Source of the DNA: Saccharomonospora glauca K62
GTDB lineage: Bacteria > Actinomycetota > Actinomycetes > Mycobacteriales > Pseudonocardiaceae
DNA: 64,000 nucleotides
Assembly: GCF_000243395.2 (NCBI RefSeq)
Contig: NZ_CM001484.1
Location: forward strand, 341,589 to 405,588
Reading direction: 5' to 3'
The notes under the pieces are model-generated. The model saw only the letters and a program-made list of their open reading frames with translations, made no database searches and was not told the origin of the DNA. Positions within the stretch are counted from its first letter, which is position 1; every line of letters starts with the position of its first letter. The position numbers were made by a program, and so were the translations under genes. Below, in pieces: positions 23,410 through 33,094 of the stretch.

Positions 23410-25173
23410 TTAGCCGGTCTCACCCTTCGTGGCGTCGGACGCCTTTACTTCCGGGGGCGTCGTGGAGTCCTCCATCGACTTGGTCCTGCCGGTGAGCGTG
23501 ACGTGCGCTTCGGCGTGGTTCCGCTCGATCATGTGCGGATAGTGCAGCTCGAACGCGGGGCGCTCCGACCGGATCCTCGGCAGTTCCGTGAAGTTGTGAC
23601 GCGGTGGCGGACAGGTGGTGGCCCATTCGAGCGAGTTGCCGTAACCCCACGGGTCGTCGACCGTCACCGGGTCGCCGAAGCGATAGCTGCGCACCACGTT
23701 CCACAGGAACGGCAGCATCGACAGGCCCAGGATGAACGCGCCGATGGACGACACGATGTGCAGTGTGGTGAACCCGTCGGTGGGCAGGTAGTCGGCGTAG
23801 CGGCGGGGCATGCCCTCTCCGCCCAGCCAGTGTTGCACGAGGAACGTGGTGTGGAAGCCGACGAACGTGAGCCAGAAGTGCAATTTGCCCAGCGGCTCGT
23901 CCAGCATTCGTCCGGTGAACTTCGGGAACCAGAAGTAGATGCCTCCGAATGTGGCGAACACGATGGTGCCGAACAGCACGTAGTGGAAGTGCGCCACCAC
24001 GAAGTACGAGTCGTGCACGTGGAAGTCCAGCGGTGGCGAGGCGAGGATGACGCCGGTCAGCCCACCGAGCAGGAAGGTGACGAGGAAACCGAACGCCCAC
24101 AGCATCGGCGTCTCGAAGGTCAACTGCCCCTTCCACATCGTGCCGATCCAGTTGAAGAACTTGATTCCCGTCGGCACCGCGATGAGGAACGTCGTCATCG
24201 AGAAGAACGGCAGCAGCACCGCGCCCGTGGCGAACATGTGGTGGGCCCACACGACGATGGAAAGGCCCATGATCCCGATGGTGGCGAACACCATCAGCCG
24301 GTAGCCGAACACCGGTTTTCGGCTGAACACCGGGATGATCTCGGTGATGATCCCGAAGAACGGCAGCGCCACGATGTAGACCTCGGGATGGCCGAAGAAC
24401 CAGAACAGGTGCTGGTACAGGATCGCGCCGCCGTTGGCCGGGTCGAACACGTGAGCGCCGATCAGTCTGTCGGCCGCCAGCCCCATCAGGGCGGCCGTGA
24501 GGATCGGGAACGCGATCAACACGAGGATACTCGTGAACAGGATGTTCCACGTGAAGATCGGCATCCGCCACATCGTCATGCCCGGCGCCCGCAGGCAGAC
24601 CACGGTGGTGACCATGTTGACCGCGCCGAGGATCGTGCCGAGACCGGAGACCACCAGGCCCATCACCCACATGTCGCCGCCGACGCCGGGGGAGAAGGTC
24701 TCCCGTGAGAGCGGCGTGTACGCCGTCCACCCGAAGTCGGCGCCTCCACCGGGAAGCAGCAGCGACCCCATCACGATCAAGCCGCCGAACAGGAACAGCC
24801 AGTACGAGAAGGCGTTCAGCCGCGGGAACGCCACGTCGGGGGACCCGATCTGCAACGGCAGCACCAGGTTGGCGAAGGCGAACACCACCGGTGTCGCGTA
24901 GAGCAACAGCATCAACGTGCCGTGCAGGGTGAACATCTGGTTGTACTGCTCGGTGGAGAGGAAGTGCAGTCCGGGCAGGGCGAGCTCGGCACGGATGAGC
25001 AGCGCCATGACCCCGCCGATCATGAAGAAGAGGATCGACGTGACCATGTACATCTTGCCGATCACCTTGTGATCGGTCGTGCGCAACAGATTGAGCAGGG
25101 CCTGCCACCGTTTGGCCGGGGTGGCGGCAGGCTGTTGGATCCGAGTCGGGCGGACGCCGGTCTGCGTGTCCAC
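23410..25173 (-). CDS. ctaD: Cytochrome c oxidase subunit I (aa3 type)
   Basis: 587 residues with about 12 membrane segments. Catalytic core of the terminal oxidase, reducing oxygen and pumping protons. Ligands in conserved motifs: heme a His in [11 protein letters not shown], CuB His and the cross-linked Tyr in [12 protein letters not shown], the CuB pair in WAHHMFATG, and heme a3/heme a His in [12 protein letters not shown]-channel residues are also in place. The C-terminal cytoplasmic tail of ~60 residues is usual in actinobacteria. Stand-alone as in other actinobacteria, where ctaC and ctaE lie elsewhere. Start ATG at 25171-25173 (MDTQTGVRP; a start slightly upstream is also possible). 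Confidence 0.97.
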   Translation of the reverse strand: MDTQTGVRPTRIQQPAATPAKRWQALLNLLRTTDHKVIGKMYMVTSILFFMIGGVMALLIRAELALPGLHFLSTEQYNQMFTLHGTLMLLLYATPVVFAFANLVLPLQIGSPDVAFPRLNAFSYWLFLFGGLIVMGSLLLPGGGADFGWTAYTPLSRETFSPGVGGDMWVMGLVVSGLGTILGAVNMVTTVVCLRAPGMTMWRMPIFTWNILFTSILVLIAFPILTAALMGLAADRLIGAHVFDPANGGAILYQHLFWFFGHPEVYIVALPFFGIITEIIPVFSRKPVFGYRLMVFATIGIMGLSIVVWAHHMFATGAVLLPFFSMTTFLIAVPTGIKFFNWIGTMWKGQLTFETPMLWAFGFLVTFLLGGLTGVILASPPLDFHVHDSYFVVAHFHYVLFGTIVFATFGGIYFWFPKFTGRMLDEPLGKLHFWLTFVGFHTTFLVQHWLGGEGMPRRYADYLPTDGFTTLHIVSSIGAFILGLSMLPFLWNVVRSYRFGDPVTVDDPWGYGNSLEWATTCPPPRHNFTELPRIRSERPAFELHYPHMIERNHAEAHVTLTGRTKSMEDSTTPPEVKASDATKGETG

Positions 25174-25324
25174 GAAGCACCTCCGCTCGCGACGGTGCGC
25201 CCGCGTCCCTGGTCGGCGCCTTCCGAGCAGGTCCGGGGCGGTCAGAATTTCACGCTAGACCCGCGCCCGCGGACCCGCATGTCGACGCGGGAGGCGATGG
25301 CGCCGTTCGGGGCGTGGCGTGCCG

Positions 25325-25579
25325 TCACTGCTGGTACGACTCGACCTCGCTGACGGGACGAGCCTCCGTCTGGTCCGGGCTGCCGCCGAACTCGGCGTTC
25401 GCGCGCCGCCTCCGCAGCAGGTCCCAACACTGGTCGAGGCTCTGCTCCAGTTCCTTCAACCTCTTCTTGCCGTCGTCGTCGAGCCCCTCACCGGTCGCCC
25501 GCGCACGTAGTTGTCGTTCCTCGGCGATGAGCCGGTTGATCCGGCTCATGGGGTCGTCGGTGCCATCCGTGTTCGCCAT
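25325..25579 (-). CDS. DUF2630 family protein
   Basis: 84 residues, ATG at 25577-25579. Helical coiled-coil-like core: INRLIAEERQLRARATGEGL, then KKRLKELEQSLDQCWDLLRRRRA. The ELE..LDQCWDLLRQRRA pattern identifies DUF2630, a small actinobacterial family of unknown function. The reading frame continues upstream without homology and that part is excluded. Confidence 0.85.
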   Translation of the reverse strand: MANTDGTDDPMSRINRLIAEERQLRARATGEGLDDDGKKRLKELEQSLDQCWDLLRRRRANAEFGGSPDQTEARPVSEVESYQQ

Positions 25580-25640
25580 CTGCCGCTCCTTTCCGCGTCT
25601 CGGGCGTGCCCGGTGACGGCGTGGCCGAAACCGCGTGGAG

Positions 25641-26285
25641 CTACACCCGGAGATAACGCAGGACGGCGAGTACCCGGCGGCTGAAGCCGGTGACATGCCC
25701 GAGGTCGAGCTTGTCGAAGATCGCGCCGACGTGCTTTTCGACCGCGCTGCGGGAGATGTGGAGCATGGCGGCGATGCTGGCGTTGGTGTGCCCCTGCGCC
25801 ATCTTCTCCAGCACTTCGCGTTCACGCTCCGTCAGCCGCGAGAGCGGATCGACCCGGCTCGTGCGCGCCAACAGCCGTCGCACCACCTCCGGGTCGAAGG
25901 CCGCGCCTCCCGTCGCCACTCGTTCGAGGGCGTCGAGGAACTCCCCGACCTGGGTCACCCGGTCCTTGAGCAGGTATCCCACCCGCCCACGGTCGTCACC
26001 GAGGAGCTCCACCGCGTAGCGCCGCTCCACGTACTGCGAGAGCACGAGCACGCCGATCTCCGGCCACGACCGCCGGATCTCCAGGGCCGCTCTCAGCCCC
26101 TCGTCGGTGTGCGTGGGAGGCATGCGGACGTCGGTCACCACGACGTCGGGGCGATATTCGGCCGCGGCGGCCACGAGCGTCACGCCGTCGGACACCGCCG
26201 CCACCACGTCGTGACCTTCCTCGGCGAGCAGGCGGATCAAGCCCTCTCGCAGCAGGATCGAGTCCTCGGCCAGGATCACGCGCAC
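25641..26285 (-). CDS. NarL/LuxR-family response regulator
   Basis: 214 residues. REC domain with E7/D8, phospho-acceptor D52 (VVVTDVRMP) and the conserved Ser and Lys positions (VLVLSQY; YLLKDRV), followed by a LuxR-type HTH (LTEREREVLEKMAQGHTNASIAAML and SRSAVEKHVGAIFDKL landmarks). It is the output partner of the histidine kinase encoded immediately upstream, whose 3' end overlaps it by 10 bp. The pair is of the DesK/NarL type; the regulated genes are not evident. Confidence 0.95.
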   Translation of the reverse strand: MRVILAEDSILLREGLIRLLAEEGHDVVAAVSDGVTLVAAAAEYRPDVVVTDVRMPPTHTDEGLRAALEIRRSWPEIGVLVLSQYVERRYAVELLGDDRGRVGYLLKDRVTQVGEFLDALERVATGGAAFDPEVVRRLLARTSRVDPLSRLTEREREVLEKMAQGHTNASIAAMLHISRSAVEKHVGAIFDKLDLGHVTGFSRRVLAVLRYLRV

Positions 26286-27433
26286 GGAAGCTCAGCCCTC
26301 ACCACGGTGGGTCCGCCGACGGGGCTCTCCACGGCGAAAGTGCCGTCCGCCGCCGCGACCCTGCGGGCGAGGCCGGACAACCCCGCTCCGGTCGGGGTCG
26401 CCCCGCCGACACCGTCGTCGGTGACTCGCACGGTAATCACCTTCTCGTTCCGAAAGACCTCGATCTCGATCCGGGTGCAGTCGGAGTGTTTCACCGCGTT
26501 CGTCACGGCCTCCGAGACCACGAAGTACACCACCGTCTCCGTCGCCGCGTCCGGACGCTCGGTGAGCGCGTAGGTCAGCGACGTCGGCACGGTCGAACGC
26601 TCCACCAGTGACTCCAGCGCCACCTCGAGGCCCGCCGTCTCCAGCGCGATCGGGTACACCCGCCAGGTCACCTCTCGCAGTTCGTTCAACGCGTGTTGAG
26701 ACTGTTCGTGCGCCTGCCGCACCAATTCCTCCACGCGCGCCGGGGCGGGTGCCGAACCCAGGGCTCTACGGGCCCTGCCCAACACCATTCCCAGTGCCAC
26801 GAGCGACTGCTGCACCCCGTCGTGCAGATCCCGCTCGATGCGTCTGCGTTCGGTGTTCACCGCCTCCACGACCTCGGCCCGCGTGGTGGTGAGCTCTCGC
26901 ACCCGCCTGCGCAGCCGCTCCTTGTCACTCGGCCCGAAGAAGTGGCGGGCGAGCGCGCGATCCAGCGCGGCCACCCCGAGCAGTCCTTGGACGGCGAGGA
27001 ACGACAGCAAGGTCCCGCCCAACACCACGGCGATCGGGTCGTACCAACGGGGGTCGTCACCGCCGCCCACGGCTTCGCCCGACAGCAACTGCCCCAGCAT
27101 GACGACACCGGTGAGCGCGCCGAGCACGGTCAGTACGAAGACTCCCGCGCCCAGTCCGCCCACCACGCACCGCGCGGCGAGGTAGCGCCACGCGCGGTCG
27201 TTCCCGTAGTCGCCCGAGTTCTCACTGCTCAGAAACCTCGCGATCCTGGACCGTTCCAACTCGGCCAACCACCGTGCGCCCGCGAACGTCCACCTTCGTG
27301 TGAGCGGTGCGATCAGAGCAGGGCCGGTGAGAACGCAGAAGAGCAGTTCCGGCAGGGAGGTGAGAGCTCCGAGCACCAGCCCGGCGCAAACCCGCCACGC
27401 ACGGCTCACGATACGCTCGGCGGTGGAGGACAC
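26276..27433 (-). CDS. Membrane sensor histidine kinase (HisKA_3/NarX-DesK type)
   Basis: 385 residues from the GTG at 27431-27433. Hydrophobic segments at about 12-46 and 90-155 form a membrane sensor part with an N-terminal actinobacterial 'sensor domain' look (SLPELLFCVLTGPALIAPLTRR). Phospho-acceptor H204 is in RRRIERDLHDGVQQSLV. The HATPase_c domain carries EAVTNAVKHS (N box) and DDGVGG (G1). No extracellular loop of size, so it probably senses an envelope or intramembrane signal. Overlaps the response regulator gene, forming a two-gene operon. The much longer open frame upstream has no homology and is excluded. Confidence 0.93.
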   Translation of the reverse strand: MSSTAERIVSRAWRVCAGLVLGALTSLPELLFCVLTGPALIAPLTRRWTFAGARWLAELERSRIARFLSSENSGDYGNDRAWRYLAARCVVGGLGAGVFVLTVLGALTGVVMLGQLLSGEAVGGGDDPRWYDPIAVVLGGTLLSFLAVQGLLGVAALDRALARHFFGPSDKERLRRRVRELTTTRAEVVEAVNTERRRIERDLHDGVQQSLVALGMVLGRARRALGSAPAPARVEELVRQAHEQSQHALNELREVTWRVYPIALETAGLEVALESLVERSTVPTSLTYALTERPDAATETVVYFVVSEAVTNAVKHSDCTRIEIEVFRNEKVITVRVTDDGVGGATPTGAGLSGLARRVAAADGTFAVESPVGGPTVVRAELPCA

Positions 27434-27601
27434 CTCGCAGAGGCTATCCGGGCCGAACCCCTGTGTAACTGAGGTTTTCCACAGTCTCGGCCTGCGGAGA
27501 TGCGGCCCCGCGTTCGGCGGTGTGCACCATCCCGTCCGCGCCGTAGCGCTTTGTAGTGTTCTGGGCACAAAACGGACTTGGTTATTTGCGAAAGGCCCCT
27601 C

Positions 27602-28252
27602 ATGAACAGTCTCGTAGCTCAGGCCGACACCAACGAGCTCGGAGGGCTCGCTGGGTGGACGGTTGACCTGATGGACACGCTCGGCGGGCCGGGCGCGGCC
27701 GTGGCTGTGGGACTCGACAACATATTTCCCCCCATCCCGAGCGAGCTGATCCTGCCGCTCGCGGGCTTCACCGCCGCTCAGGGCCGCTTCAACCTCGCGG
27801 AGGCGCTGGCGTGGACCACCGCGGGGTCGGTGATCGGCGCGGTGATCGTGTACCTGATCGGGTACATCTTCGGTCGCGAACGCACGCGCAAGCTCATCAC
27901 GATGCTGCCGCTGGTGAAGGAGTCCGACTTCGACCACGCCGAGCGCTGGTTCGCCAAGCACGGCACCAAGGCGGTGTTCTTCGGCCGCATGGTGCCGCTG
28001 GTGCGAAGCTTCATCTCGGTGCCCGCGGGTATCGAACGGATGCCGTTCTGGATCTTTCTGTCACTCACCACGCTCGGCAGTCTGGTGTGGAACAGCATCT
28101 TCGTGATCGCGGGTTATTTCCTGGGGTCCAACTGGCAGTTGGTCGACGAGTACGCGGGGATCTTCCAGTACGTCGTCATCGCCGCCGTCGTCGTCGCCGT
28201 GGCGGTGTTCGTGGTGAAGCGAGTGCGGGAGCGTCGCAACGCAGGCGTCTGA
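27602..28252 (+). CDS. DedA family membrane protein
   Basis: 216 residues. Four or more hydrophobic segments and the DedA signature: FPPIPSELILPLAGF near residue 42, GRERTRKL, and FFGRMVPLVRSFISVPAGIERM with the conserved Arg/Pro/Gly pattern. DedA/VTT proteins include lipid scramblases and flippases (undecaprenyl-phosphate or phosphatidylethanolamine) and affect membrane potential; the specific substrate is not determined. ATG at 27602 with GAAAGG about 10 nt upstream. Confidence 0.93.
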   Translation: MNSLVAQADTNELGGLAGWTVDLMDTLGGPGAAVAVGLDNIFPPIPSELILPLAGFTAAQGRFNLAEALAWTTAGSVIGAVIVYLIGYIFGRERTRKLITMLPLVKESDFDHAERWFAKHGTKAVFFGRMVPLVRSFISVPAGIERMPFWIFLSLTTLGSLVWNSIFVIAGYFLGSNWQLVDEYAGIFQYVVIAAVVVAVAVFVVKRVRERRNAGV

Positions 28253-28284
28253 ACCACCGAGACCAACCACCGAGACCGAAGTAC

Positions 28285-28319
28285 CGAACACCCGCGTGCG
28301 GACAGCGCGCGGGTGTTCG
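28285..28319 (+). terminator. Terminator after the DedA gene
   Basis: Perfect 12-bp stem CGAACACCCGCG with its complement around an 11-nt loop, 32 bp after the DedA stop, without a T-run. Confidence 0.75.
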
Positions 28320-28592
28320 CGTGTGCGCGTTGTCCCGCCTGGCGAAGGGGGTCGCGAAACCGGCCGGAATGTGTCATAAATCACTACATTGACTGACTAC
28401 CATTCGCGACCAATTCGAGACGGGGGCGTTCACCCGCCTCGCGGCCGGACGACTCTCGGCGTTGTGCGTTGTTAACGCAGCGCTAATCGGATGACCGCGA
28501 TCAACCGCCTCAATACGCCCACCGGGGGTAAAGTATCGCCTCGTTCGCGGGTCGGCCCCGAGAGGCGCATGTGCGTCACACAAGGAGGTTGC
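28320..28592. other. Promoter/leader region of the GGDEF-EAL gene
   Basis: About 270 bp between the DedA terminator and the ATG at 28593, with no coding potential. It includes an A/T-richer stretch (CATAAATCACTACATTGACTGACTACC around 28375-28400 as landmarks ATAAATCACTACATTGACTG), the most promoter-like part, and the ribosome site AAGGAGG just before the ATG. Confidence 0.45.
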
Positions 28593-31250
28593 ATGCCGGA
28601 CGCATACGGCGACGCCGAGGCCGGTGCGGTGACGGGCGACGTGTCGAGACCGACGGAGCGGTCGATCGAGGACAGTCACCCGTCAACAGAGGCGCGCGCG
28701 GACGAGCTTCGGTTCCGTCTTTACACAGTGGCGGTCCTCACACTCGGGATCGCGGCCGCCGCGGCGGTGTCCGCGTGGTTGCCCTTCCACTACTCGGTCC
28801 ACCTGTGGTGGATCGGACCGCTGCTCGCCCTGGCGTTTCTCGGAGCCGAACAGCTCGGCGTCAACGTCGACGTTCGCAGCGGCATCTCCTGGACCATTTC
28901 CTTCACCGAAATCCCACTGGTCATCGGCCTGTTGGTGGCCCCGTTCGAAGTCGTGCTCGCCGCACACGTCGTCGCGGGCGTCACCACGCTGCTGGCACGG
29001 CGGGTCACCGGTCGCGTCCTCTACAACGCGGGCGCGTTCCTCTTGGAGGTCACGAGCGCGTTCGCCGTCGCGGGGCTCGTGAGCCACGCCCTGGGCGACC
29101 CCGAGCACATGCCGTGGCTGGCCGCGCTCGCGGGCACGCTGACCGCACCGCTCGCCAGCACGCTGCTCGCGATGGCGGCCGTGCGAGTGCTGCGTCGTCG
29201 CATGAGGATCGGCACCGTGATCCGGCTCGCGGGGCGCATCCTCGTGGTCGGCTTCGTCAACGCCTCCGTGGGGCTCACCGGTTACCTCGTCATCTCGAAG
29301 ACCCCGGAGGCCTGGCCGATCGTGCTCGCGGTCAGCCTGGGCCTCGCCGCGCTGTACTGGGCGTACTCCGACCTGCTGCGGGAACAACGCGACATGGAGG
29401 CGCTCACCGACGTGAGCCTCATGGTGGCCAGATCGGGCCAGCAGGTGGCGTCCCGTCCGGCGGGCAAGGTCGGCGACATCGGTCTGGACGTCGACCTCGA
29501 CGAATGGGCCACGATCGCCGAGCGCATCCGTGACCAGCTCGCCGCGGCCCGCATCGTATTGCGGCTGCGGCTCGAACCCGACGAACCGCTGCACACCGTG
29601 GTGGTCGGGGAGGAACTGCCCCCCGCCGCGCGGGAGGACCGGGGAGCCGACGACCCGCTGTTGCGGCTTCCGGGTTCCCATGTTCGGCACCTGCGCATCA
29701 CCGAGGCCAACCCGCAGGTCAGGGCGGCGCTGCTCGCGCGGGGCGCAAGCGAGGCACTCGCCGTTCCGTTGCGCAGTGCCCATCGACTGCTCGGCATCGT
29801 CGAGGCGCACGACAGGTTGTCGCGCTGGCGGGGCTTCGGCAAGTACGACGTCCAGTTGCTCGGCACGATGGCGAGTCACCTGGCCACCGCGCTCGACAAC
29901 CGCAGACTGCTCGCCACACTGCGCCACGACGCCTATCACGATCCGCTGACCGGATTGCTGAACCGGCCCGGCTTCCGGCAGGTGGCCGCCGAACCGCTGC
30001 GGGAGTTCCCCAGCTCGGTGGTGCTGCGGGTCGACCTCGACGTGTTCTCCACCGTCAGCGACGCCCTCGGTTACACGTGGGCCGACCGGATGCTCATGGC
30101 GGCCGGCAGACGCATGCGCGACACGCTGGGCCCCGACGTCCCGCTGGCGCGGCTGGAGGGCGCGTCGTTCGCCGTGCTGCTCGCCGACTGCGACTCCGAG
30201 CGGGCGCAGCAGGTCGCCCAGCGACTGCGAAGCCAACTCTCCGCGCCCTATCCCGTGGAACGACTCATGGTCGAGGCCAACGCCGTGGTCGGTTACGTCA
30301 CGACGACGGCGGAGGAGCACGCCGAGCGCACCGACGTGGACAGCCTGCTGCAGCGAGCCGACATGGCGGTGCGTGCCACCCGAGGGGGCGAGGAGGTCAA
30401 GGCCTACGTCCCCAGCATGGGACAGATCTTCCTGCGGCGGTTCCAGATGGTCACGCAGTTCCGGCAGGCCATCGAGGAGGGGCAGGTCACGGTCCATTAC
30501 CAGCCGAAGGTTGCCCTCCCCGGCAAGCAGGTGCTGGGCGTCGAGGCGTTGGTGCGCTGGCAGCACCCGGAGTTCGGTCGGGTCAACCCCGACGAGTTCG
30601 TGCCCGCCGTCGAGGCCGCTGGGTTGGTCGGGGTCCTCACGTCGTTCGTGCTGGAGACGGCGCTCGACCGCGTGCGGCGGTGGCTGGACGAAGGGCTGCG
30701 CATCTCGGTCGCGGTGAACCTGTCGGTGCGCAACCTCGCCGACGAGGACTTCCCCGATCGCGTCGCCGCTTTGCTGGAGCGCTTCGGCGTTCCCGGTGAG
30801 TTGCTCACGTTGGAGCTCACCGAGTCGGACGTGATGCAGGACCCCGAGCGGGCGCTGCCGATCCTGCGGAAGCTGAGCGATCTGGGGATCGAGCTGGCCG
30901 TGGACGACTTCGGCACCGGCTACTCGTCGTTGGCCTATCTCCGGCAGCTCCCCGTGGACCAGGTCAAGATCGACAAGAGTTTCGTGTTCGGCATGGGCAC
31001 CGATCTGGGGGACCTGGCCGTGGTCAGGTCGATCGTGGAGCTGGGCCACTCGCTGGGACTCACGGTGGTCGCGGAGGGGGTCGAGGAGGACCTGGCCCGC
31101 GATCGACTGGAGGCCATGGGCTGCGACGTGGCGCAGGGGTACCTCATCTCGCGGCCGCTGTCGGAGGAGCGGTTGGAGGCGTGGCTGCAGGCCAGGACGG
31201 CTCGTTCCCTCGACCGGGCGTCAGAGGCGGTGTTGACCCTGCTGACCTGA
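28593..31250 (+). CDS. Membrane GAF/degenerate-GGDEF/EAL cyclic-di-GMP protein
   Basis: 885 residues, ATG 28593 with a strong AAGGAGG. Residues ~44-260: about eight membrane helices (MASE-like sensor). ~300-435: GAF-like domain. ~445-605: GGDEF fold in which the catalytic loop reads LEGASF (521-526) instead of GG(D/E)EF, so cyclase activity is unlikely. ~620-870: EAL domain with EALVRWQHP (E651), NLSVRNL, ELTESDVM, VDDFGTGYSSL and QVKIDKSFV, all ligands kept. It is therefore probably a c-di-GMP phosphodiesterase regulated by the membrane, GAF and degenerate GGDEF domains. c-di-GMP controls development in sporulating actinomycetes. Monocistronic. Confidence 0.93.
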   Translation: MPDAYGDAEAGAVTGDVSRPTERSIEDSHPSTEARADELRFRLYTVAVLTLGIAAAAAVSAWLPFHYSVHLWWIGPLLALAFLGAEQLGVNVDVRSGISWTISFTEIPLVIGLLVAPFEVVLAAHVVAGVTTLLARRVTGRVLYNAGAFLLEVTSAFAVAGLVSHALGDPEHMPWLAALAGTLTAPLASTLLAMAAVRVLRRRMRIGTVIRLAGRILVVGFVNASVGLTGYLVISKTPEAWPIVLAVSLGLAALYWAYSDLLREQRDMEALTDVSLMVARSGQQVASRPAGKVGDIGLDVDLDEWATIAERIRDQLAAARIVLRLRLEPDEPLHTVVVGEELPPAAREDRGADDPLLRLPGSHVRHLRITEANPQVRAALLARGASEALAVPLRSAHRLLGIVEAHDRLSRWRGFGKYDVQLLGTMASHLATALDNRRLLATLRHDAYHDPLTGLLNRPGFRQVAAEPLREFPSSVVLRVDLDVFSTVSDALGYTWADRMLMAAGRRMRDTLGPDVPLARLEGASFAVLLADCDSERAQQVAQRLRSQLSAPYPVERLMVEANAVVGYVTTTAEEHAERTDVDSLLQRADMAVRATRGGEEVKAYVPSMGQIFLRRFQMVTQFRQAIEEGQVTVHYQPKVALPGKQVLGVEALVRWQHPEFGRVNPDEFVPAVEAAGLVGVLTSFVLETALDRVRRWLDEGLRISVAVNLSVRNLADEDFPDRVAALLERFGVPGELLTLELTESDVMQDPERALPILRKLSDLGIELAVDDFGTGYSSLAYLRQLPVDQVKIDKSFVFGMGTDLGDLAVVRSIVELGHSLGLTVVAEGVEEDLARDRLEAMGCDVAQGYLISRPLSEERLEAWLQARTARSLDRASEAVLTLLT

Positions 31251-31326
31251 GGTTTTGTCGTAAACCGACCCCCGCCTTCCACGGGCGATCGGGTGCTGTA
31301 TTCTTGTTGTCAGCCCGATGCGGCAG

Positions 31327-31399
31327 GCCCCTTTAGCTCAGTCGGCAGAGCGTCTCCATGGTAAGGAGAAGGTCTACGGTTCGATTCCGTAAAGGGGCT
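31327..31399 (+). tRNA. tRNA-Thr (GGU)
   Basis: 73 nt. Acceptor GCCCCTT/AAGGGGC with discriminator T. Anticodon arm TCTCC-ATGGTAA-GGAGA has anticodon GGT. T-arm GGTTCGATTCC. First of a tRNA-Thr/tRNA-Met/rpmG cluster conserved in actinobacteria. Confidence 0.95.
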
Positions 31400-31414
31400 C
31401 GGTGTGTGTTACGA

Positions 31415-31487
31415 GGCGGTGTAGCTCAGTCGGTAGAGCAAGCGGCTCATAATCGCTGTGTCGCCGGTTCGAGTCCGGCCACCGCTA
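31415..31487 (+). tRNA. tRNA-Met (CAU), elongator
   Basis: 73 nt. Acceptor 5' GGCGGTG with 3' CACCGCT and discriminator A. Anticodon loop CTCATAA, anticodon CAT. The D-arm lacks the GGG/CCC anticodon-stem pairs of the initiator, so it is the elongator type. Confidence 0.93.
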
Positions 31488-31518
31488 CGCTGTTTCGATG
31501 AGAGAGTAAGGAGCCGTT

Positions 31519-31683
31519 GTGGCTGCCACCGACGTACGACCGAAGATCACGTTGGCGTGCGAGGTCTGCAAGCACCGCAACTACATCACCAAGAAGAACC
31601 GTCGTAACGACCCGGATCGCTTGGAGATGAAGAAGTTCTGCCCCAACTGCGGAACGCACCGGGTGCACAAGGAGACGCGCTGA
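31519..31683 (+). CDS. rpmG: 50S ribosomal protein L33
   Basis: 54 residues from the GTG at 31519. Small ribosomal protein with zinc-ribbon Cys pairs CEVC (14, 17) and CPNC (41, 44), i.e. the C+ zinc-binding form. The body [22 protein letters not shown] is the family signature. AGTAAGGAG lies just before the start. In mycobacteria the same position (tRNA-Thr, tRNA-Met, rpmG, then hadA) is conserved. Confidence 0.95.
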   Translation: MAATDVRPKITLACEVCKHRNYITKKNRRNDPDRLEMKKFCPNCGTHRVHKETR

Positions 31684-31705
31684 CGCGCATTCCCTGAAGC
31701 TTCCA

Positions 31706-31737
31706 CGAAGCCGCCCTCGATCCCGAGGGCGGCTTCG
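31706..31737 (+). terminator. Terminator after rpmG
   Basis: Perfect 14-bp stem CGAAGCCGCCCTCG with its complement and a 4-nt loop, followed by TTGCGTTG. It separates rpmG from the protease gene. Confidence 0.85.
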
Positions 31738-31865
31738 TTGCGTTGGGCGCGAGTATAGCCTCGGCGAGGTTGGAAAAAACCCAACGATCGGGCCTACCTT
31801 TTCGTCATGTCGGTGATCACCCTGTTCCGCGACCCATTTCCAACCCTGCGGAAGTGAGGACCGAC

Positions 31866-32975
31866 ATGAGGAAGCTGATGAAGTCGACGGTCGCGGCCGG
31901 AGCGTGTGCCCTGGTCTTCGGTGCCGTGGCACCGGCGATGGCCTCCGAGACCGACACGGCGTCGACGGCGGGAATCGAGGGCTACTCCGCCAACGTCGAA
32001 GCCGAGGCGGTGTCCACGCTCGTCGCGGAGCGCGGGCTCGACCGGGCGGAGGCCGTGGAGCTGCTGCGCAAGCAGGACGCCGCCGTTCGGAGCCTCGACG
32101 CCGCGCTGGCCCAGCTCGGCGACCGGGCCGCGGGCGGTTACCTGGACGACGCCGGTAACCCCGTGGTCAACGTCGTGAGCAAGACCGCCGCGGCCGCGGT
32201 CGAGGGCACGGGTGTCACCGCGAAGCTCGTCTCCCACACCACCGCCGAGCTGGAGGCCGCCAAGGCGGCGCTGGAGGCCCTGCCCGCGGTGGCCGACACC
32301 ACGATCGCCACCGACCCCACCACGAACCAGGTGGTTCTCACGATCGGGACGGAAGCCGACGACACCGAGGCCGCCGACCTGGTGGCCGAGGCGCGGAAGC
32401 TGGGCGACAAGGTCAGGGTCGAGTACGTCGCGGGCGGCTTCGACGTGGCCATCTACGGCGGTGAGGCCATCACGGGTGGCGGCAGCCGCTGCTCGGCGGG
32501 CTTCAACGTCAACTCCGGGGGCCAGAACTACATCGTCGACGCCGGCCACTGCACCGGTGCGGTGTCGCAGTGGAACGTCGGCCCGTCGGTGGACGCCAGC
32601 TTCCCCGGCAACGACTACGGCCTCATCCGCAACGACACGGGCAGCGCTCCGGGCGCGGTGAGCCTGTACGACGGCTCGGCGCAGCCGATCACCTCGGCGT
32701 CCAACGCCTACGTGGGCCAGTCGATCTGCAAGAGCGGTAGCACCACGGGACTTACCTGCGGCACCGTGCAGGCCACGAACGTCACCGTGAACTACGCCGA
32801 GGGCGCCGTGCATCAGCTGGTGCAGACCTCCGCGTCGGTGAACTCCGGTGACTCCGGCGGTGCGCTGTTCGCCGGCAGTGTCGGCCTCGGTATCACGTCC
32901 GGCATGGGTGGCGGCAGCTCGTTCTTCCAGCCGCTGACGGAGGCCCTCAGCGCCTACGGCGTGCAGTTGAACTGA
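31866..32975 (+). CDS. Secreted S1-family serine protease (streptogrisin/alpha-lytic type)
   Basis: 369-residue pre-pro-protease. Sec signal peptide, residues 1-27 (cleavage after AMA). Pro-region about 30-200 with the streptogrisin pro-domain pattern. The mature chymotrypsin-like domain starts near ITGGGSRCS (about 202). Triad: H228 (DAGHCTG), D250 (GNDYGLI), S330 (NSGDSGGALF). Disulfide candidates are C209-C229 and C288-C298. Resembles Streptomyces streptogrisins A/B and similar actinomycete proteases. ATG 31866 with GAGGACC upstream. It is inserted between rpmG and hadA relative to the mycobacterial order. Confidence 0.93.
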   Translation: MRKLMKSTVAAGACALVFGAVAPAMASETDTASTAGIEGYSANVEAEAVSTLVAERGLDRAEAVELLRKQDAAVRSLDAALAQLGDRAAGGYLDDAGNPVVNVVSKTAAAAVEGTGVTAKLVSHTTAELEAAKAALEALPAVADTTIATDPTTNQVVLTIGTEADDTEAADLVAEARKLGDKVRVEYVAGGFDVAIYGGEAITGGGSRCSAGFNVNSGGQNYIVDAGHCTGAVSQWNVGPSVDASFPGNDYGLIRNDTGSAPGAVSLYDGSAQPITSASNAYVGQSICKSGSTTGLTCGTVQATNVTVNYAEGAVHQLVQTSASVNSGDSGGALFAGSVGLGITSGMGGGSSFFQPLTEALSAYGVQLN

Positions 32976-33094
32976 TCTCCGTTGAACTGATCTCCTTCGT
33001 CGCGGTGGCAGCCGGGGGTGCCCCGAGGTCCGGGGCGGCTCCGGCTGCCGCCACGTCCGGCCCCCGTGGCCGCGGCCCGGTAACCTTGCCGTTC

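Noticed and set aside
23420-25180. 586-codon frame on the same strand overlapping ctaD
   Set aside because: Out-of-frame shadow of ctaD, which has all heme and copper ligands.
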